DNA of 64,000 nt from Terrabacter sp. Root181 (GTDB lineage Bacteria; Actinomycetota; Actinomycetes; Actinomycetales; Dermatophilaceae): positions 1-64,000 of the forward strand of contig NZ_LMHU01000009.1 in NCBI RefSeq assembly GCF_001428505.1, read 5' to 3'. Within the stretch, counting starts at the first letter, position 1, and the number at the start of each line of letters is the position of its first letter. The position numbers were made by a program, and so were the translations under genes. The notes under the pieces were generated by a model. The model did no database searches. It was not told the DNA's origin and saw nothing but the letters and a program-made list of their open reading frames with translations. Positions 52,300 to 60,344 of this stretch are shown here, in pieces.

Positions 52300-52788
52300 G
52301 CTCTTTCGTCCCCCACCCGTACGCCGACCGCTCGTCGGCTGCCTCGACCGTCACTCCATCGGGTGCGTGACCGGGCGCCGGGTCCCGTCCCCGACCCGTC
52401 GGCACGTCAGCAACGCACCTCACGCATCCTCCCCCCAGGAGACGTGCGAGGTCCCGAATCATGGCGCGACATGCCCACGGATGTACAGGGTGGGAACCGG
52501 AGTGGGTGATTTGCGTGCGTTTGCGACACACTCGGCGCGCCGCGGCGTCTTCCTTGGTGATGCGCCGCGCCGGTCATCTCGGCCGAACGTTCGAGCCAGC
52601 AGTGGGGGCCATGGCGGGAGCGCATCACGGACGGCCGCGACGTGGCCGCCTTCCACCGCGTGGTGGGTGCTCCCGAGGAGGGGACGGGAGCACCCACCAG
52701 AGCCCGGACCCCTTGTCCACGAGCCTGATCCGGCCCGGCCCCGCGTGCGACGATGGAGGTTCCACGACCCGCTTCCCGGGAGCAGCAC
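52300..52788. other. Divergent intergenic region
   Basis: About 490 bp between the sigma-fusion gene and the AhpD-like gene. It must hold promoters for both. I see no clear sigma-70 hexamers, no palindromic operator and no extra gene. Confidence 0.4.
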
Positions 52789-53400
52789 ATGACGGCCACC
52801 CACCCGAGCCACGGCTTCCTGACCGAGCCGACCGCGACGCCGGACGTCGAGGCCTACTTCGCGAGCGACGTCGCCGACCACGGCTACGTCATGAACCTCA
52901 GCCGCGTCTGGGCCCAGTCCCCCGCCGCCCACGACACGCTGTTCCGCCTGCTCGCCGACATGGTCTCCGTCGCCGGTCTGACCTTCCGTCAGCGCGGCAT
53001 CCTCATCTCCGCGACCGCCTCGACCATCGGCGACTCGTACTGCGCCCTCGCGTGGGGCGGCCGCCTCGCCACCGCGGCCGGGCAGGAGGTCGCCGGGGCC
53101 GTGCTCCGCGGCGACGACGACGGGCTCGACGCCGCCGACGCGGCCCTCGCGGCGTGGGCCCGGACCGTCGCAGGCAACCCCAACGCCACCACGCCGGCCG
53201 ACCTCGAGCCGTTGCGGGCGGCCGGCTTCGACGACCGCCAGATCTTCGCGGTCACCGTCTTCGTCGCGCTGCGCCGTGCCTTCTCGACGGTAAACGACGC
53301 CCTCGGCCCGCTCCCCGACCAGCAGCTGCGCGCCGAGGCGCCACCGGCCGTCGACGAGGCGGTGACCTTCGGCCGTCCGGCCGCTGACCACCCCTCCTGA
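52789..53400 (+). CDS. Carboxymuconolactone decarboxylase/AhpD-like protein
   Basis: A 203-residue all-helical protein. The CMD core spans about 40-110 with LSRVWAQSPAAHDTLFRLLA and SATASTIGDSYCALAWGGRL, where a single Cys stands where AhpD has CxxC; a disulfide relay is therefore unlikely. The second half repeats the helical pattern (FDDRQIFAVTVFVALRRAF). GGGAG six bases before the ATG at 52789 supports it over the ATG at 52753. It seems monocistronic. Confidence 0.78.
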   Translation: MTATHPSHGFLTEPTATPDVEAYFASDVADHGYVMNLSRVWAQSPAAHDTLFRLLADMVSVAGLTFRQRGILISATASTIGDSYCALAWGGRLATAAGQEVAGAVLRGDDDGLDAADAALAAWARTVAGNPNATTPADLEPLRAAGFDDRQIFAVTVFVALRRAFSTVNDALGPLPDQQLRAEAPPAVDEAVTFGRPAADHPS

Positions 53401-53447
53401 CCGGGGGCGTATGCCGTCCGGCCGCCTCCGCGAGTCCCCCGGACCCG

Positions 53448-54143
53448 TCAGACGGTCTGGGTAGCGACCCCGCGCATGAGTGCGAGGTAGTCCTCGACCG
53501 GGTGGGCACCGGTCACGGCGGCATAGCCGTTGGCGACGACGAAGGGCGTCGACGTGACGCCCATGGAGCGCGCCTGCTGCTCGTCGGCACGCACCTGCTC
53601 GGCGTACTCGTCCGACGCGAGAACGGCCGACACGCGGCGCTCGTCGAGGCCGCACTCGGCGGCGAGCCGCTGCAGCACCTCGTGGTCGTCGATGGCGAGG
53701 CCCTCGCCGAAGTGGGCCGAGTGGAAGCGCTCGACCGCCGCGGAGCGTAGCGCGGGGCCACCCATCTCGCCGGCGAGGGCGCAGAGCCGGTGGGCGTCGA
53801 AGGTGTTGGCGCGCACGGCACGGTCCCAGTCGAAGACGAGGTCATCGGCCTCGGCCACCTCGCTCGCCCTGGCGTTCATCAGCCGGCCGGCACCGGCGTC
53901 GCCGCCGTGCCGCACCGACAGGTGCTCGCTGACGGGCACCGCGCCACCCACCGGAACGTCCGGGTCGAGCTCGAAGGAGCGCAGTCGCACCGTGACGTCG
54001 TGCGGGCGCTCGAAGGCTGCCACGGCGGCCTCGACCCGCCGCTTGGCGACCCAGGAGTAGGGGCAGACCAGGTCGCTCCAGAGGTCGAGCTCGATGAGGG
54101 TCGTGGACTCGGCGGCAGGCTGATCGGTCATCGACTCAGTCAA
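53448..54143 (-). CDS. DsbA/FrnE-family oxidoreductase
   Basis: A 231-residue thioredoxin-fold protein. It has IELDLWSDLVCPYSWVAKRR, where the active-site CxxC is CPYS, VTVRLRSFELDPDVP, and the helical insertion with TFDAHRLCALAGEMG. The ending SMGVTSTPFVVANGYAAVTG contains the cis-Pro. FrnE/2-hydroxychromene isomerase relatives often carry such CxxS or SxxC sites. There is no signal peptide, so it is cytoplasmic. An in-frame ATG four codons later is equally possible. Confidence 0.88.
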   Translation of the reverse strand: MTESMTDQPAAESTTLIELDLWSDLVCPYSWVAKRRVEAAVAAFERPHDVTVRLRSFELDPDVPVGGAVPVSEHLSVRHGGDAGAGRLMNARASEVAEADDLVFDWDRAVRANTFDAHRLCALAGEMGGPALRSAAVERFHSAHFGEGLAIDDHEVLQRLAAECGLDERRVSAVLASDEYAEQVRADEQQARSMGVTSTPFVVANGYAAVTGAHPVEDYLALMRGVATQTV

Positions 54144-54171
54144 CCACGGACGCCGTCGAGGCCGGAAAAGC

Positions 54172-54205
54172 GTTGCGCCCCCACCGGATCCGGTGGGGGC
54201 GCAAC
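54172..54205 (-). terminator. 34-bp perfect palindrome terminating the NlpC/P60 gene
   Basis: The 17-bp arms, centred on GGATCC, pair exactly, with GTTGCG at the outer ends. It begins 22 bp after the NlpC stop and faces the DsbA-like gene's 5' end. It acts as a very stable hairpin in either strand. Confidence 0.8.
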
Positions 54206-54227
54206 GTGAGGCGCGAGAGGTGACCGC

Positions 54228-55004
54228 TCAGATGCGGCCGTACATCGACGGCTGGGTCCAGATCGAGTGGTTGCCGATCACGGTGCCGGGACGCTGGGCG
54301 TCGATCATGCGGCCTGGGCTGACGTAGATGCCCACGTGGTAGATCGGCGAGCCGAAGAAGACGAGATCGCCGGGGCGCGGGTTGCTGACCGGCGTCGAGG
54401 CCGCGGCCTGGGCCGAGGCGGTGCGCGGGATCGAGATGCCAGCCTGGCGGTAGACGTAGGACGTGAAGCCCGAGCAGTCGAAGCCGGAGGGCGTCGTGCC
54501 GCCGTAGACGTAGGGCACGCCGAAGAACGACTGGGCGATGCCGACGATGCCGGTGGCGCTGGGGTTGGGCGCGACGTTGAGGGCAGCGCGCGTGGTCGAG
54601 CCGGAGCGCGACGCGCGCTCCTGTGCGGCCTCCCGCTCGGCGGCAGCCTTCGCGGCGGCCTTCTTCTCGGCACGCTCCGCCTTGACCTTGACGTCCTCGA
54701 TGACGACGGGCTTGACCGTGGCCTGCTTGAGGGCGGGCTTGGCGTAGCCGATCGCCGACAGGGCGTTGCCGGCCTTGAGGGTGCCGACGGCCGGGCCGAC
54801 GGCCGCAGGACCGGCGGCGGCGCTGCTCGTACCGTCAGCGGCGTTCGCCGTGCCGGCGAACGAGGCGACGAGACCACCGGAGGCCGCGACGATGGCGGCA
54901 CCCTTCACGGCGGGCTGGGCCGACTCCTTGGCGATCGTCTTGAGCTCCGAGATCGCGTTGAAGCGACCGGGGGCGCGGTGGCGCCCGGGAACGTTCTGAG
55001 CCAC
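54228..55004 (-). CDS. NlpC/P60 peptidoglycan endopeptidase
   Basis: A 258-residue exported cell-wall hydrolase. The N-terminal part includes a basic start (GRHRAPGRF) and a hydrophobic export segment (VKGAAIVAASGGLVASFAGT, ending ANA). A linker with a Lys/Ala/Glu coiled coil follows. The catalytic domain at about 150-258 has SFFGVPYVYGGTTPSGFDCS GF (catalytic Cys), YHVGIYVSPGRMIDA (His) and NHSIWTQPS (third residue). It cuts the stem peptide, as RipA/RPF-type enzymes do. GTG 55004 follows GAGAGG. A c-di-AMP riboswitch sits directly upstream, so its level follows the cell's c-di-AMP state. Confidence 0.9.
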   Translation of the reverse strand: MAQNVPGRHRAPGRFNAISELKTIAKESAQPAVKGAAIVAASGGLVASFAGTANAADGTSSAAAGPAAVGPAVGTLKAGNALSAIGYAKPALKQATVKPVVIEDVKVKAERAEKKAAAKAAAEREAAQERASRSGSTTRAALNVAPNPSATGIVGIAQSFFGVPYVYGGTTPSGFDCSGFTSYVYRQAGISIPRTASAQAAASTPVSNPRPGDLVFFGSPIYHVGIYVSPGRMIDAQRPGTVIGNHSIWTQPSMYGRI

Positions 55005-55019
55005 GTTTGACCTCTCGAC

Positions 55020-55200
55020 GCCTACGAGGTGAGCTGTCGGGTTCGGGCTGGAGGTACTGCCCGGCCTTCGCTCGGACCAGGTTCGGTCCACGGAGGGCTT
55101 CACCCCGAGGGCGTCTCTCGACGCCCGGAGAAAGTGGTTCCCCCGCTCCTGCCGTGCGGTTCGTACTGAGCCTCAGGTCGATGGCAGGACTAGGCGGTCC
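55020..55200 (-). promoter_or_regulatory. ydaO-type c-di-AMP riboswitch
   Basis: Read on the minus strand, the hallmarks of the ydaO/yuaA RNA appear in order: CCTAGTCCTGCC, then ACGGCAGGAGCGGGGGAACCA, GGGGTGAA, GGGCAGTACCTCC, AGCCCGAACCCGACAGCTCA and CCTCGTAGGC. It lies just before the GTG of the NlpC/P60 gene. In actinomycetes this class commonly controls cell-wall hydrolases and turns expression off when c-di-AMP is high. Confidence 0.88.
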
Positions 55201-55389
55201 GACCCGGGGCACTCACTCGACGGGGAGAGCAAGTTCGCCCACCGTACCCAAGTCCATGGGCCTTGTCACCTTCGAGTTCCCGGAAGTCAAAGAAATTTCA
55301 GCGACGCCAGGAAGGGCTCGGACGAGGTGTGGCAAGGCATGCCAAAACGACCCCGCAGACCGGGGCAAACCCTGCCGGACACGGCGTGT

Positions 55390-56091
55390 TCAGGCCGCCT
55401 GGCAGAAGACGTGGACGGCGACGTCGTCGGGCAGGGACACGCCGGTGGACGGCTCGCTGCCCTCGCGGACGGCCAGGACCCGGCCACCGTCACGGACGAC
55501 CTCGACACGCGCCCCGGGCACGACACCGGCGCTCGTCAGCAGCGCGAGCGCCTCGGGGTCGACCTGCACGGGCTCGCCGATGCGGCGGATCGTCACCACG
55601 GCCGGGGCGTCGCCGACGGCGGCGGTCAGCGTGCTGAGGCCCGTCAGGAAGTCCTCGTCCTGACGCACCCCGAGCTCCTCGAGACCGGGGATCGGGTTGC
55701 CGTAGGGCGACTCGAGGCCCTCGCCGATGAGCCCGAGGATCTTGCGCTCCACCTTCTCGGACATGACGTGCTCCCACCGGCACGCCTCGTCGTGGGCGTA
55801 CTCCCACTCGAGGCCGATGACGTCGACGAGGAGCCGCTCGGCGAGGCGGTGCTTGCGCATGACCCGGGTCGCGAGCAGCCGGCCGTGGTCGGACAGCTCG
55901 AGGTGCCGGTCGCCCGAGACGGCGACGAGACCGTCACGCTCCATGCGGGCGACGGTCTGCGACACGGTGGGGCCCGAGTGGCCGAGACGCTCGGCGATGC
56001 GCGCGCGGAGGGGAACGATGCCCTCCTCCTCGAGCTCGAAGATGGTGCGCAGGTACATCTCGGTGGTGTCGATCAGGTCCGTCACGGTCAT
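55390..56091 (-). CDS. DtxR-family metal-dependent repressor (IdeR/MntR type)
   Basis: A 233-residue repressor. Residues 1-75 form the winged helix (DLIDTTEMYLRTIFELEEEG, ARIAERLGHSGPTVSQTVAR, GLVAVSGDRHLELSDHGRLL). Residues about 76-140 are the metal-binding and dimer domain with HRLAERLLVDVIGLEWEYAH, EACRWEHVMSEKVERKI (Cys, His and Glu ligands). Residues 150-230 are the SH3-like domain. It senses iron or manganese and binds palindromic operators. It is separated from its neighbours and probably autonomous. Confidence 0.92.
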   Translation of the reverse strand: MTVTDLIDTTEMYLRTIFELEEEGIVPLRARIAERLGHSGPTVSQTVARMERDGLVAVSGDRHLELSDHGRLLATRVMRKHRLAERLLVDVIGLEWEYAHDEACRWEHVMSEKVERKILGLIGEGLESPYGNPIPGLEELGVRQDEDFLTGLSTLTAAVGDAPAVVTIRRIGEPVQVDPEALALLTSAGVVPGARVEVVRDGGRVLAVREGSEPSTGVSLPDDVAVHVFCQAA

Positions 56092-56114
56092 ACCTTCTCA
56101 GAGTCGGAGAGCGG

Positions 56115-57380
56115 TCAGGGACCGCTCGTGGCCGGTCCTGTCGCGGGCCCGGTCGTGGGGCCGGTCCTCGGGCCCCGGGTCGGGTCGTGCCGCGGCACCC
56201 AGATGCGCAGCCAGCCCGCCCCGACGACGGCCCCCACGCCGAGCACGACGGCGGAGGCGCCGAGCGACATGATGGCGCTCAGCCCTGACAACGCCAGAGG
56301 GCCCGCCGCCCTTCCCACGTCCGCGCAGAGGCGCCAGCCGCCGAGGAACTGCGCCCGTCCGTCCGAGGGCGACGCGTCGGCTCCCAGGGTCATGATGAGC
56401 CCCGCGCCGAGACCGTTGCCGAGGCCGAGCACCGCGGCCGCGGCCGTCACCGCGACGAGGCTCGTCGCGAGCGGCAGCAGCATCATCCCGAGGCCGAGCA
56501 CGAGCATGCTCGGCACGGCTGCCGCGACTCGGCCGTGGCGGTCCATGAGCCAGCCCGACGGGTAGAAGAGCGCCATGTCGAGCGCGCCGGCGACGCCGAA
56601 GACGAGTGACGTCTGCGCCGGGGTGAAGCCGACCGACTCGGCCCACAGCGGGACGAGGGCCTCGCGGATGGCACGCGCACCAGCCACGCACATCGCCCCG
56701 GTGCCGAGCGTCAGGAGCACGTGCCGGTGCTGGAGGAGCACCGAGGCCACGCTGCGGGGCGGGCCGCCGCCGGCTACCCGGTGCGCCGACCCGGTGATGT
56801 CCGGGGCGAGGAGGACGAGGACGAACGCGGCGAGGCTCGCGACCGCGCCGACGGCATACGCCGCCTCCGTGCCCCACCGCACGATGACGAGCGAACCGAT
56901 GAAGGGCCCGACGAAGTAGCCGATCCGGTGCACGCCGCCGAGCGTCGACAGCGCCCGCGCACGCATCGCCACCGGCACGGCCTCCGTGAGGTAGGCCTGC
57001 CGGGCCAGGCCGAAGAGGGAGCCGGCGAGGCCGATGACGAGCACGCCGGCGAAGAGCATGACGAGACCGCCCGCGAGCGCCGCCACGAGCATGCCGACTG
57101 CCTCGATGACGGCGGCGACGAGCAGCGCCCGCCGCTCACCGATGCGCGCCGCGAGCGCACCCGACGGCAGGTCGCCGAGCAGCTGGCCGACGCCCAGCAT
57201 CGCGACGAGGAGCGCGGCCACCCCGACCGAGGCGCCGAGCTCGCGCGCCGAGACGGCGATGATCGGCGACACGGCGCCGGCCCCCGTCGAACCGAGAAGC
57301 GTCGGCCCGTAGGCCGACAGGGCGATGGCGCGCAGGCTGCCCCGGCGCCCCTGCGCACCGTCCCCCCGAATCTCGGTCAC
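56115..57380 (-). CDS. MFS transporter (DHA1-type)
   Basis: A 421-residue transporter with about twelve helices. The first half has SAYGPTLLGSTGAGAVSPII and LGDLPSGALAARIGERRALL (motif A, loop 2-3). The second half includes FGVAGALDMALFYPSGWLMD RHGRV. It probably exports a drug or metabolite with proton exchange. A 23-bp gap separates its stop from the start of the DtxR gene, so the two are encoded in the same direction but with only the DtxR gene following. Confidence 0.88.
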   Translation of the reverse strand: MTEIRGDGAQGRRGSLRAIALSAYGPTLLGSTGAGAVSPIIAVSARELGASVGVAALLVAMLGVGQLLGDLPSGALAARIGERRALLVAAVIEAVGMLVAALAGGLVMLFAGVLVIGLAGSLFGLARQAYLTEAVPVAMRARALSTLGGVHRIGYFVGPFIGSLVIVRWGTEAAYAVGAVASLAAFVLVLLAPDITGSAHRVAGGGPPRSVASVLLQHRHVLLTLGTGAMCVAGARAIREALVPLWAESVGFTPAQTSLVFGVAGALDMALFYPSGWLMDRHGRVAAAVPSMLVLGLGMMLLPLATSLVAVTAAAAVLGLGNGLGAGLIMTLGADASPSDGRAQFLGGWRLCADVGRAAGPLALSGLSAIMSLGASAVVLGVGAVVGAGWLRIWVPRHDPTRGPRTGPTTGPATGPATSGP

Positions 57381-57458
57381 GCCACAGGACCCTAACGATC
57401 GGGTTACTCGGGTGGCCGGGCCGACCAGCCGACGAAAGCATTGGGGCGTGGCCAGGAC

Positions 57459-57797
57459 TCAGAGGACGAGCAGACCGAGGGCGGTGGAGGCGGCGTTGGC
57501 GGCGATGACCGCGAGTGCCAGCGTCACCGCGTCCTCGCGACCCCTCACGCGCCACCACCAGCAGAGCAGCGCCGTCTCCACGACGGCGACGACGACCTCC
57601 GCCCCCGCGAGCTGCCACGGCGACCCGAAGCCGGTCGACACGGCATACAGCACGGGGTGTGTCACGACGTTGACGCCGACCGCGCCGACGAGCGCGCGGC
57701 CCCAACCGGCCCAGCCCGCGGCCCGTGCGAACGCGACGAGCACCGGCACTTCGACGGCGAACGTCAGCACGAGGGCCTGTAGGGCCGGGAGGCTCAC
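57459..57797 (-). CDS. Small membrane protein divergent from the multi-His membrane protein
   Basis: A 112-residue protein with three hydrophobic helices: PALQALVLTFAVEVPVLVAF, AEVVVAVVETALLCWWWRVR and VTLALAVIAANAASTALGLL. The segment ALVGAVGVNVVTHPVLYAVS contains a buried His and Pro. The GTG at 57797 is only 4 bp from the divergent GTG at 57801, so these two genes share a control region in extreme compactness. No family known. Confidence 0.7.
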   Translation of the reverse strand: MSLPALQALVLTFAVEVPVLVAFARAAGWAGWGRALVGAVGVNVVTHPVLYAVSTGFGSPWQLAGAEVVVAVVETALLCWWWRVRGREDAVTLALAVIAANAASTALGLLVL

Positions 57798-57800
57798 CTC

Positions 57801-58973
57801 GTGACCGCCGAGACCCGGCCGGGTGGCTCGGTGTCCGACACGCCCGCCCCGTCCGTGGCCGTGCATCGCTCCGGCACCATCACGCTCCTCGTGCTGACAG
57901 CCGTCGGCCTCTCGCTCGCGATCGCGCTCGGGGCGCCCATCGCGACCGCCGTCATCGGCCTCATCCTCTTCGGCATCCTGCACAACCTCCTCGAGATCCG
58001 CTACGTCATGGGCCGCTTCTCGGGTCTCCTCGGCCGGCCGTTCCTCGAGCTGCTCCTCGCGCTCATCAGCGGCATCGTGGTCTGCCGGCTCCTCGCGGGA
58101 GTCATCGGGCGACCCGCACAGCTCGCCGAGATCGTCCTCGGCTACGCCATCCTCGCGGCCGCCGCCCGCCACGGGTTGGACGGCCGGCGACGCGTCGCGG
58201 CGTGGGCCGTCATCGGAGCCGCGGCGGCCGTCTCGCTGAGCTTCCCGACGTACTACTTCGTCGTCCTGACCCACCTCCACAACGTCGTGCCCCTCTTCTT
58301 CCTCTGGGAGTGGTCGCGTCGCATCACCTCCCGCCGGGGACGCCAGGCGTTCCGCGCCGTCCAGCTGCTGTGGGTCGTCGCGATCCCGGCCGTGATCCTG
58401 CTCGGGCTGCTCGACGGGTCGCTGAGCGCCGACCCCGGGATCGTGCGCAGCGTCGTCGGTGACGGGCAGACGGTCCTGGCGGCGAGCTCCCCGCCGAGCG
58501 CCTCGGCGACGGTGCTCGGGATGCGCTTCCTCACCGTCTTCGCGTTCATGCAGACGATGCACTACGTCGTGTGGGTCGCCCTGCTGCCGCGCGTCGCGCC
58601 GGACGCGTCGGCGGCCTTCGAGGCGCGCGTGCCGTGGGTGACCGGACCCCGGCTGTGGGCCGCGGGCTTCGTGGCGGCCGCGCTCTTCGCCGTCCTCTTC
58701 GGCCTCGACTTCGCCCAGGGCAAGGCGTTGTATGCCGCCCTGGCGAGCTACCACGCCTACCTTGAGCTCCCGGTGCTGCTGGCCCTGCTCGTCGGGGCGC
58801 GGAGCCTGTCCGCGCCGGCCGGGAGTGCCGGTCCGCGTCGCGACAGTGCCGGCTCCGGAACTCCGCCGACCCCGCCCACGCCGCTGCCGCCGGCCGGCGG
58901 CGGGTCGCGTGGCGCCGACCTGCGGCCCGAGGCGACCGCCGCGGTCGCCCCGGAGCCCGAGGTGGGTCCGTGA
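57801..58973 (+). CDS. Multi-pass membrane protein with conserved-type histidines
   Basis: A 390-residue integral membrane protein with roughly nine helices. Histidines stand at helix ends in a pattern that recalls metal-binding membrane oxygenases such as Brp/Blh: FGILHNLLEIRYVMGRF (about 61), VVLTHLHNVVPLFFLWEW (about 157-159), FMQTMHYVVWVALLP (about 252) and ASYHAYLELPVLLALLVG (about 316). I do not claim it is Blh, since overall sequence text does not match what I remember. The last 60 residues are Pro/Ala/Glu-rich. GTG 57801 is used. The small gene at 58970 overlaps its stop. Confidence 0.7.
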   Translation: MTAETRPGGSVSDTPAPSVAVHRSGTITLLVLTAVGLSLAIALGAPIATAVIGLILFGILHNLLEIRYVMGRFSGLLGRPFLELLLALISGIVVCRLLAGVIGRPAQLAEIVLGYAILAAAARHGLDGRRRVAAWAVIGAAAAVSLSFPTYYFVVLTHLHNVVPLFFLWEWSRRITSRRGRQAFRAVQLLWVVAIPAVILLGLLDGSLSADPGIVRSVVGDGQTVLAASSPPSASATVLGMRFLTVFAFMQTMHYVVWVALLPRVAPDASAAFEARVPWVTGPRLWAAGFVAAALFAVLFGLDFAQGKALYAALASYHAYLELPVLLALLVGARSLSAPAGSAGPRRDSAGSGTPPTPPTPLPPAGGGSRGADLRPEATAAVAPEPEVGP

Positions 58974-59272
58974 CACCGGGCGTGCTCATGGCCGCACCGG
59001 CCGACGCCGCTGCGCCGCCCGAGAACGCCTGGGGTCCGATGCTCGTCGTCGCGCTCGTCGTCCTGGCGATCGTGGCGGTGATCGTCGCCCTCGGCCGCAT
59101 CACGCGACGGCGATCGTCCGGGGAGGTCCGTGGCAGCGCGGGGGACGAGGTCGCGGGCGAGGTCGCGGACGAGGGCGCCGACACCGGGCCGGCGGACGAG
59201 ACGACGAGCGACCCTCTGCCCACCGACCCGGCTCCGGACGGGCCGCAGGACCCCGACAAGCCCTCGGTGTAA
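58970..59272 (+). CDS. Small single-pass membrane protein
   Basis: A 100-residue protein. After a 20-residue Ala/Pro-rich start (VTPGVLMAAPADAAAPPENA) comes one helix, PMLVVALVVLAIVAVIVALG (about 23-42), and RRR on the cytoplasmic side, then an acidic tail. The GTG overlaps the previous stop by 4 nt, so it is made together with the multi-His membrane protein and may be a small subunit of it. Confidence 0.65.
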   Translation: MTPGVLMAAPADAAAPPENAWGPMLVVALVVLAIVAVIVALGRITRRRSSGEVRGSAGDEVAGEVADEGADTGPADETTSDPLPTDPAPDGPQDPDKPSV

Positions 59273-59278
59273 AAGGTC

Positions 59279-59307
59279 TTGCCGCCGCTCGGGGCCCGAC
59301 GTACGGT
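59279..59307 (+). promoter_or_regulatory. Promoter for the 12-residue ORF
   Basis: TTGCCG (59279-59284), a spacer of exactly 17 bases, and TACGGT (59302-59307). It lies 7 bp after the previous stop and 36 bp before the short ORF. Confidence 0.65.
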
Positions 59308-59342
59308 CGTGGCATCGAAACCGAAGGGAGGTGATCCGAGAA

Positions 59343-59381
59343 GTGATTTCTTCCGGAGCGTGTGAGGTGGCCACGCGATAG
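59343..59381 (+). CDS. 12-residue ORF behind a near-perfect Shine-Dalgarno
   Basis: GTG 59343 to TAG 59379-59381 encodes MISSGACEVATR. AGGGAGGTGATCC (about 59324-59336) ends six bases before it and is complementary to the 3' end of 16S rRNA over 12 of 13 positions, far stronger than any other site in the window. A promoter lies before it and a perfect hairpin after it, so this is a complete unit for a tiny peptide. There is no Shine-Dalgarno-driven gene downstream on this strand before the terminator, so it is not a leader. Function unknown; a role as a titrator of ribosomes or a small membrane-free peptide is open. Confidence 0.6.
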   Translation: MISSGACEVATR

Positions 59382-59412
59382 CCGCGTCCCCATCCACACC
59401 CAGGGATGAAGC

Positions 59413-59440
59413 AGGGCAGTCCGACACGTCGGGCTGCCCT
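59413..59440 (+). terminator. Terminator of the short-ORF unit (also faces pdxH)
   Basis: AGGGCAGTCCGA and TCGGGCTGCCCT pair (one T-G pair) around CACG, and GTTCCGT follows. It separates the short ORF from the convergent pdxH gene and can work on both strands. Confidence 0.8.
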
Positions 59441-59517
59441 GTTCCGTGTCCCTCACCGGACGGGTCCACCCAGCAGTCGAACGCAGCTTTCGGGGCGGTG
59501 GGCCGGCCGGGAGTGGG

Positions 59518-60234
59518 TCAGGGCTGGAGGCGCAGTCGCGTCCACGAGTCGGGGTCGGCGAGGTCGCCGTCACCCGTGCGGCGGAAGACGATCCGGTCGT
59601 GCAGGCGGTTGCGCCGCCCCGCCCAGAACTCGACCTCGTCGCACACGATGCGCCACCCGCCCCAGAAGTCCGGCACCGGCACGTCGTGGTCGCTGCCCGT
59701 GTCGGGGAAGCGCTCGAGCACCTCCTGCCACCTGCGCTCGAGCTCGGCCCGGTCGGCCGCCGGGCGCGACTGGTCGGACGCCCAGGCCGACAGGCGCGAG
59801 CCGTAGGGCCGGGAGTCGAAGTAGGCCTCGACCTCGTCGCGCCCGACGAGCTCGGCGGTGCCGCGGAAGCGGATCGCCCGGTAGATGGCCGGCCACGTGA
59901 GGGCGGCCGCGACGCGAGGGTTGGTCCGGAGGTGCTCGCTCTTCGCCGAGCCGAGGTTGGTGACGAAGCCCGGACCCCGCTCGTCGAAGAAGCGCATGAG
60001 GACGGTGCGCACGTCGGGGGTGCCCGTCGCATCGACGGTGGCCACCGAGATGGCGGTCGGCTCGGGCACGTCGTCGCGGTCGTCGGCCGCGGTGAGAGCG
60101 GCATCGACCCAGGCCTTGGCCTGCAGGTAGGGCGACGCGGCCACGTCGGACTCGACGAGGCCCTCGCCGGAGTAGTCGACGCGACGCACTGCGGCGAGGC
60201 CCTCCCGGGCCGGCTGGCGGGGTGAGCTGTCCAT
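59518..60234 (-). CDS. pdxH: Pyridoxamine 5'-phosphate oxidase
   Basis: A 238-residue FMN enzyme of vitamin B6 synthesis. It shows AISVATVDATGTPDVRTVLM RFFDERG (FMN phosphate contacts), LRTNPRVAAALTWPAIYRAI, GSRLSAWASDQSRP, and the terminal block WGGWRIVCDEVEFWAGRRNR LHDRI with the PLP-contact Arg and His. The length and order are normal. It oxidises PNP or PMP to PLP. The neighbouring citrate synthase places it in a common actinobacterial order. Confidence 0.95.
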   Translation of the reverse strand: MDSSPRQPAREGLAAVRRVDYSGEGLVESDVAASPYLQAKAWVDAALTAADDRDDVPEPTAISVATVDATGTPDVRTVLMRFFDERGPGFVTNLGSAKSEHLRTNPRVAAALTWPAIYRAIRFRGTAELVGRDEVEAYFDSRPYGSRLSAWASDQSRPAADRAELERRWQEVLERFPDTGSDHDVPVPDFWGGWRIVCDEVEFWAGRRNRLHDRIVFRRTGDGDLADPDSWTRLRLQP

Positions 60235-60344
60235 GACCCCACACTAGGGTTGACCCGAGAAGGTCCGCGCGGACGTCAGGCCACGGCGCGCGCGGGCCCG
60301 GCGACAGCCCCGGCCGCCCGGGGCGCTGTGAGGAGTCACCAACG

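Noticed and set aside
57459-58976. 505-residue minus-strand frame covering the multi-His membrane gene
   Set aside because: Only its last 112 codons (from the GTG at 57797) look like protein; the rest is antisense text.
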